NCBI RefSeq assembly: GCF_900177415.1
Contig: NZ_FXAF01000011.1
Location: 124,001-188,000 of the forward strand
Direction of reading: 5' to 3'
Source: Xaviernesmea oryzae
GTDB taxonomy: Bacteria > Pseudomonadota > Alphaproteobacteria > Rhizobiales > Rhizobiaceae
Length of the DNA stretch: 64,000 nt
The position numbers and the translations under genes are program-made. Shown here piece after piece: positions 63,623-64,000 of the stretch (position 1 is its first letter; each line of letters begins with the position of its first letter). The notes under the pieces were generated by a model. It did no database searches, had not been told where the DNA came from, and worked only from the letters and a program-made list of their open reading frames with translations.

Positions 63623-63915
63623 GGATGCTTCTTTCCGGTGCGCCGGTTCTGCTGGTGGTTGAACGTGCCATTCTATGCCCGTTTGCGGCAATGGATCATT
63701 ACAACCGGATGAATCCTACATTAAATCCTGTTAATCCGAATGCCGCCCGGCACCGGCAAATGGCCGGCGATGACGGCAGCCATTCGAACCTTCCTGTCGC
63801 GACGCATTCGGCGGACCTCTATAATACCCTCTTCGCAAGATTGAAATCCTCCTGTCATCAAGAGTGGTTACGGCCATCGGCGGCGGATCGGAGCCTGATT
63901 CTCGGGGGAACCACG

Positions 63916-64000
63916 ATGGACATCAAATCTGGCTCGAATGCGATCCAGTACGTAGGAATTCGGGAGGCGGCCGACAAGCTCCGGCACGCGGATAGAATTC
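63916..64000 (+). CDS. Unidentified gene, start only, truncated by window end
   Basis: From the ATG at 63916, with GGGGGA six bases upstream, the frame reads MDIKSGSNAIQYVGIREAA and runs off the right edge after 28 codons. The frame is also open upstream to at least 63691, so an earlier start cannot be excluded. It is too short to identify; a transcriptional regulator is possible. Confidence 0.5.
   Translation, partial: MDIKSGSNAIQYVGIREAADKLRHADRI

Noticed and set aside
63721..63734. CtrA binding site TTAA-N7-TTAA
   Set aside because: The two TTAA are separated by 6 bases, not 7, and there is no further support.

Overview
The window is a stretch of alpha-proteobacterial chromosome, almost certainly from the family Rhizobiaceae (Sinorhizobium/Ensifer, Rhizobium or Shinella-like). 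Three things point that way: the high GC content, the AapJQMP amino-acid transporter next to metC, and long gene runs whose order I recall from Sinorhizobium meliloti. Those runs are phaC-sfsA-map, phasin-clpS-clpA, rpsB-tsf-pyrH-frr-uppS-cdsA-rseP-bamA-lpxD-fabZ-lpxA-lpxI-lpxB-gltA, and kdsA-eno-ftsB/divIC-pdhABC-lpd-lipA. Most of the sequence is core housekeeping; I see no CRISPR array, prophage, toxin-antitoxin pair or transposase.

Layout. 0-3 kb: methionine aminopeptidase (cut by the window edge), sfsA and PHB synthase on the minus strand. 3-9 kb: a lipoprotein, an AlaC-type aminotransferase, homoserine dehydrogenase, a small membrane protein and recJ. 8.8-12.4 kb: three tRNA-Glu genes (two in a recent tandem duplication), a lipoprotein, glyoxalase I, a double cold-shock-domain protein, a DUF192 protein, tRNA-Pro, an NDUFS4-type complex I accessory protein and tRNA-Arg. 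12.7-19.3 kb: a small candidate outer-membrane protein, aapJQMP and metC. 19.3-24 kb: a flavin monooxygenase, an NDUFS6-type zinc protein, an alpha/beta hydrolase, cysE, a DUF3126 protein and a phasin. 24-32 kb: clpS-clpA, azlCD, a four-gene minus-strand operon (RidA, GDPD, COG3146 acyltransferase, HIT) and an EipB-like envelope protein. 32-33.3 kb: an accessory cysteine-peptidase-like gene whose 3' end lies inside a miniature inverted-repeat element. 33.4-46.7 kb: translation factors, phospholipid and isoprenoid enzymes, BamA and lipid A synthesis. 46.9-53.6 kb: gltA, comEC, lexA with its operator, a VOC protein and kdsA. 53.7-63.4 kb: eno, an FtsB/DivIC protein, the pyruvate dehydrogenase operon with lpd, and lipA. 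A regulator-like or unknown open frame runs off the right edge.

Functional themes. The pyruvate node is dense: enolase, pyruvate dehydrogenase E1alpha, E1beta, E2 and E3, lipoyl synthase and citrate synthase. PHB synthase and a phasin give the storage branch of acetyl-CoA. Envelope biogenesis is the second block: undecaprenyl-PP, CDP-diacylglycerol, site-2 protease, BamA, lipid A and Kdo.

The most unusual content is non-coding. Two 269-bp non-autonomous inverted-repeat elements lie in opposite orientation, and each keeps its terminal repeats matched through a paired base change. Two RIME-like palindromic elements each sit between duplicated copies of the local terminator hairpin. A 15-bp tandem repeat multiplies the Shine-Dalgarno sequence in front of lpxB, a 12-bp palindrome lies at the cysE promoter, and a perfect 11-bp-stem hairpin separates aapJ from aapQ.
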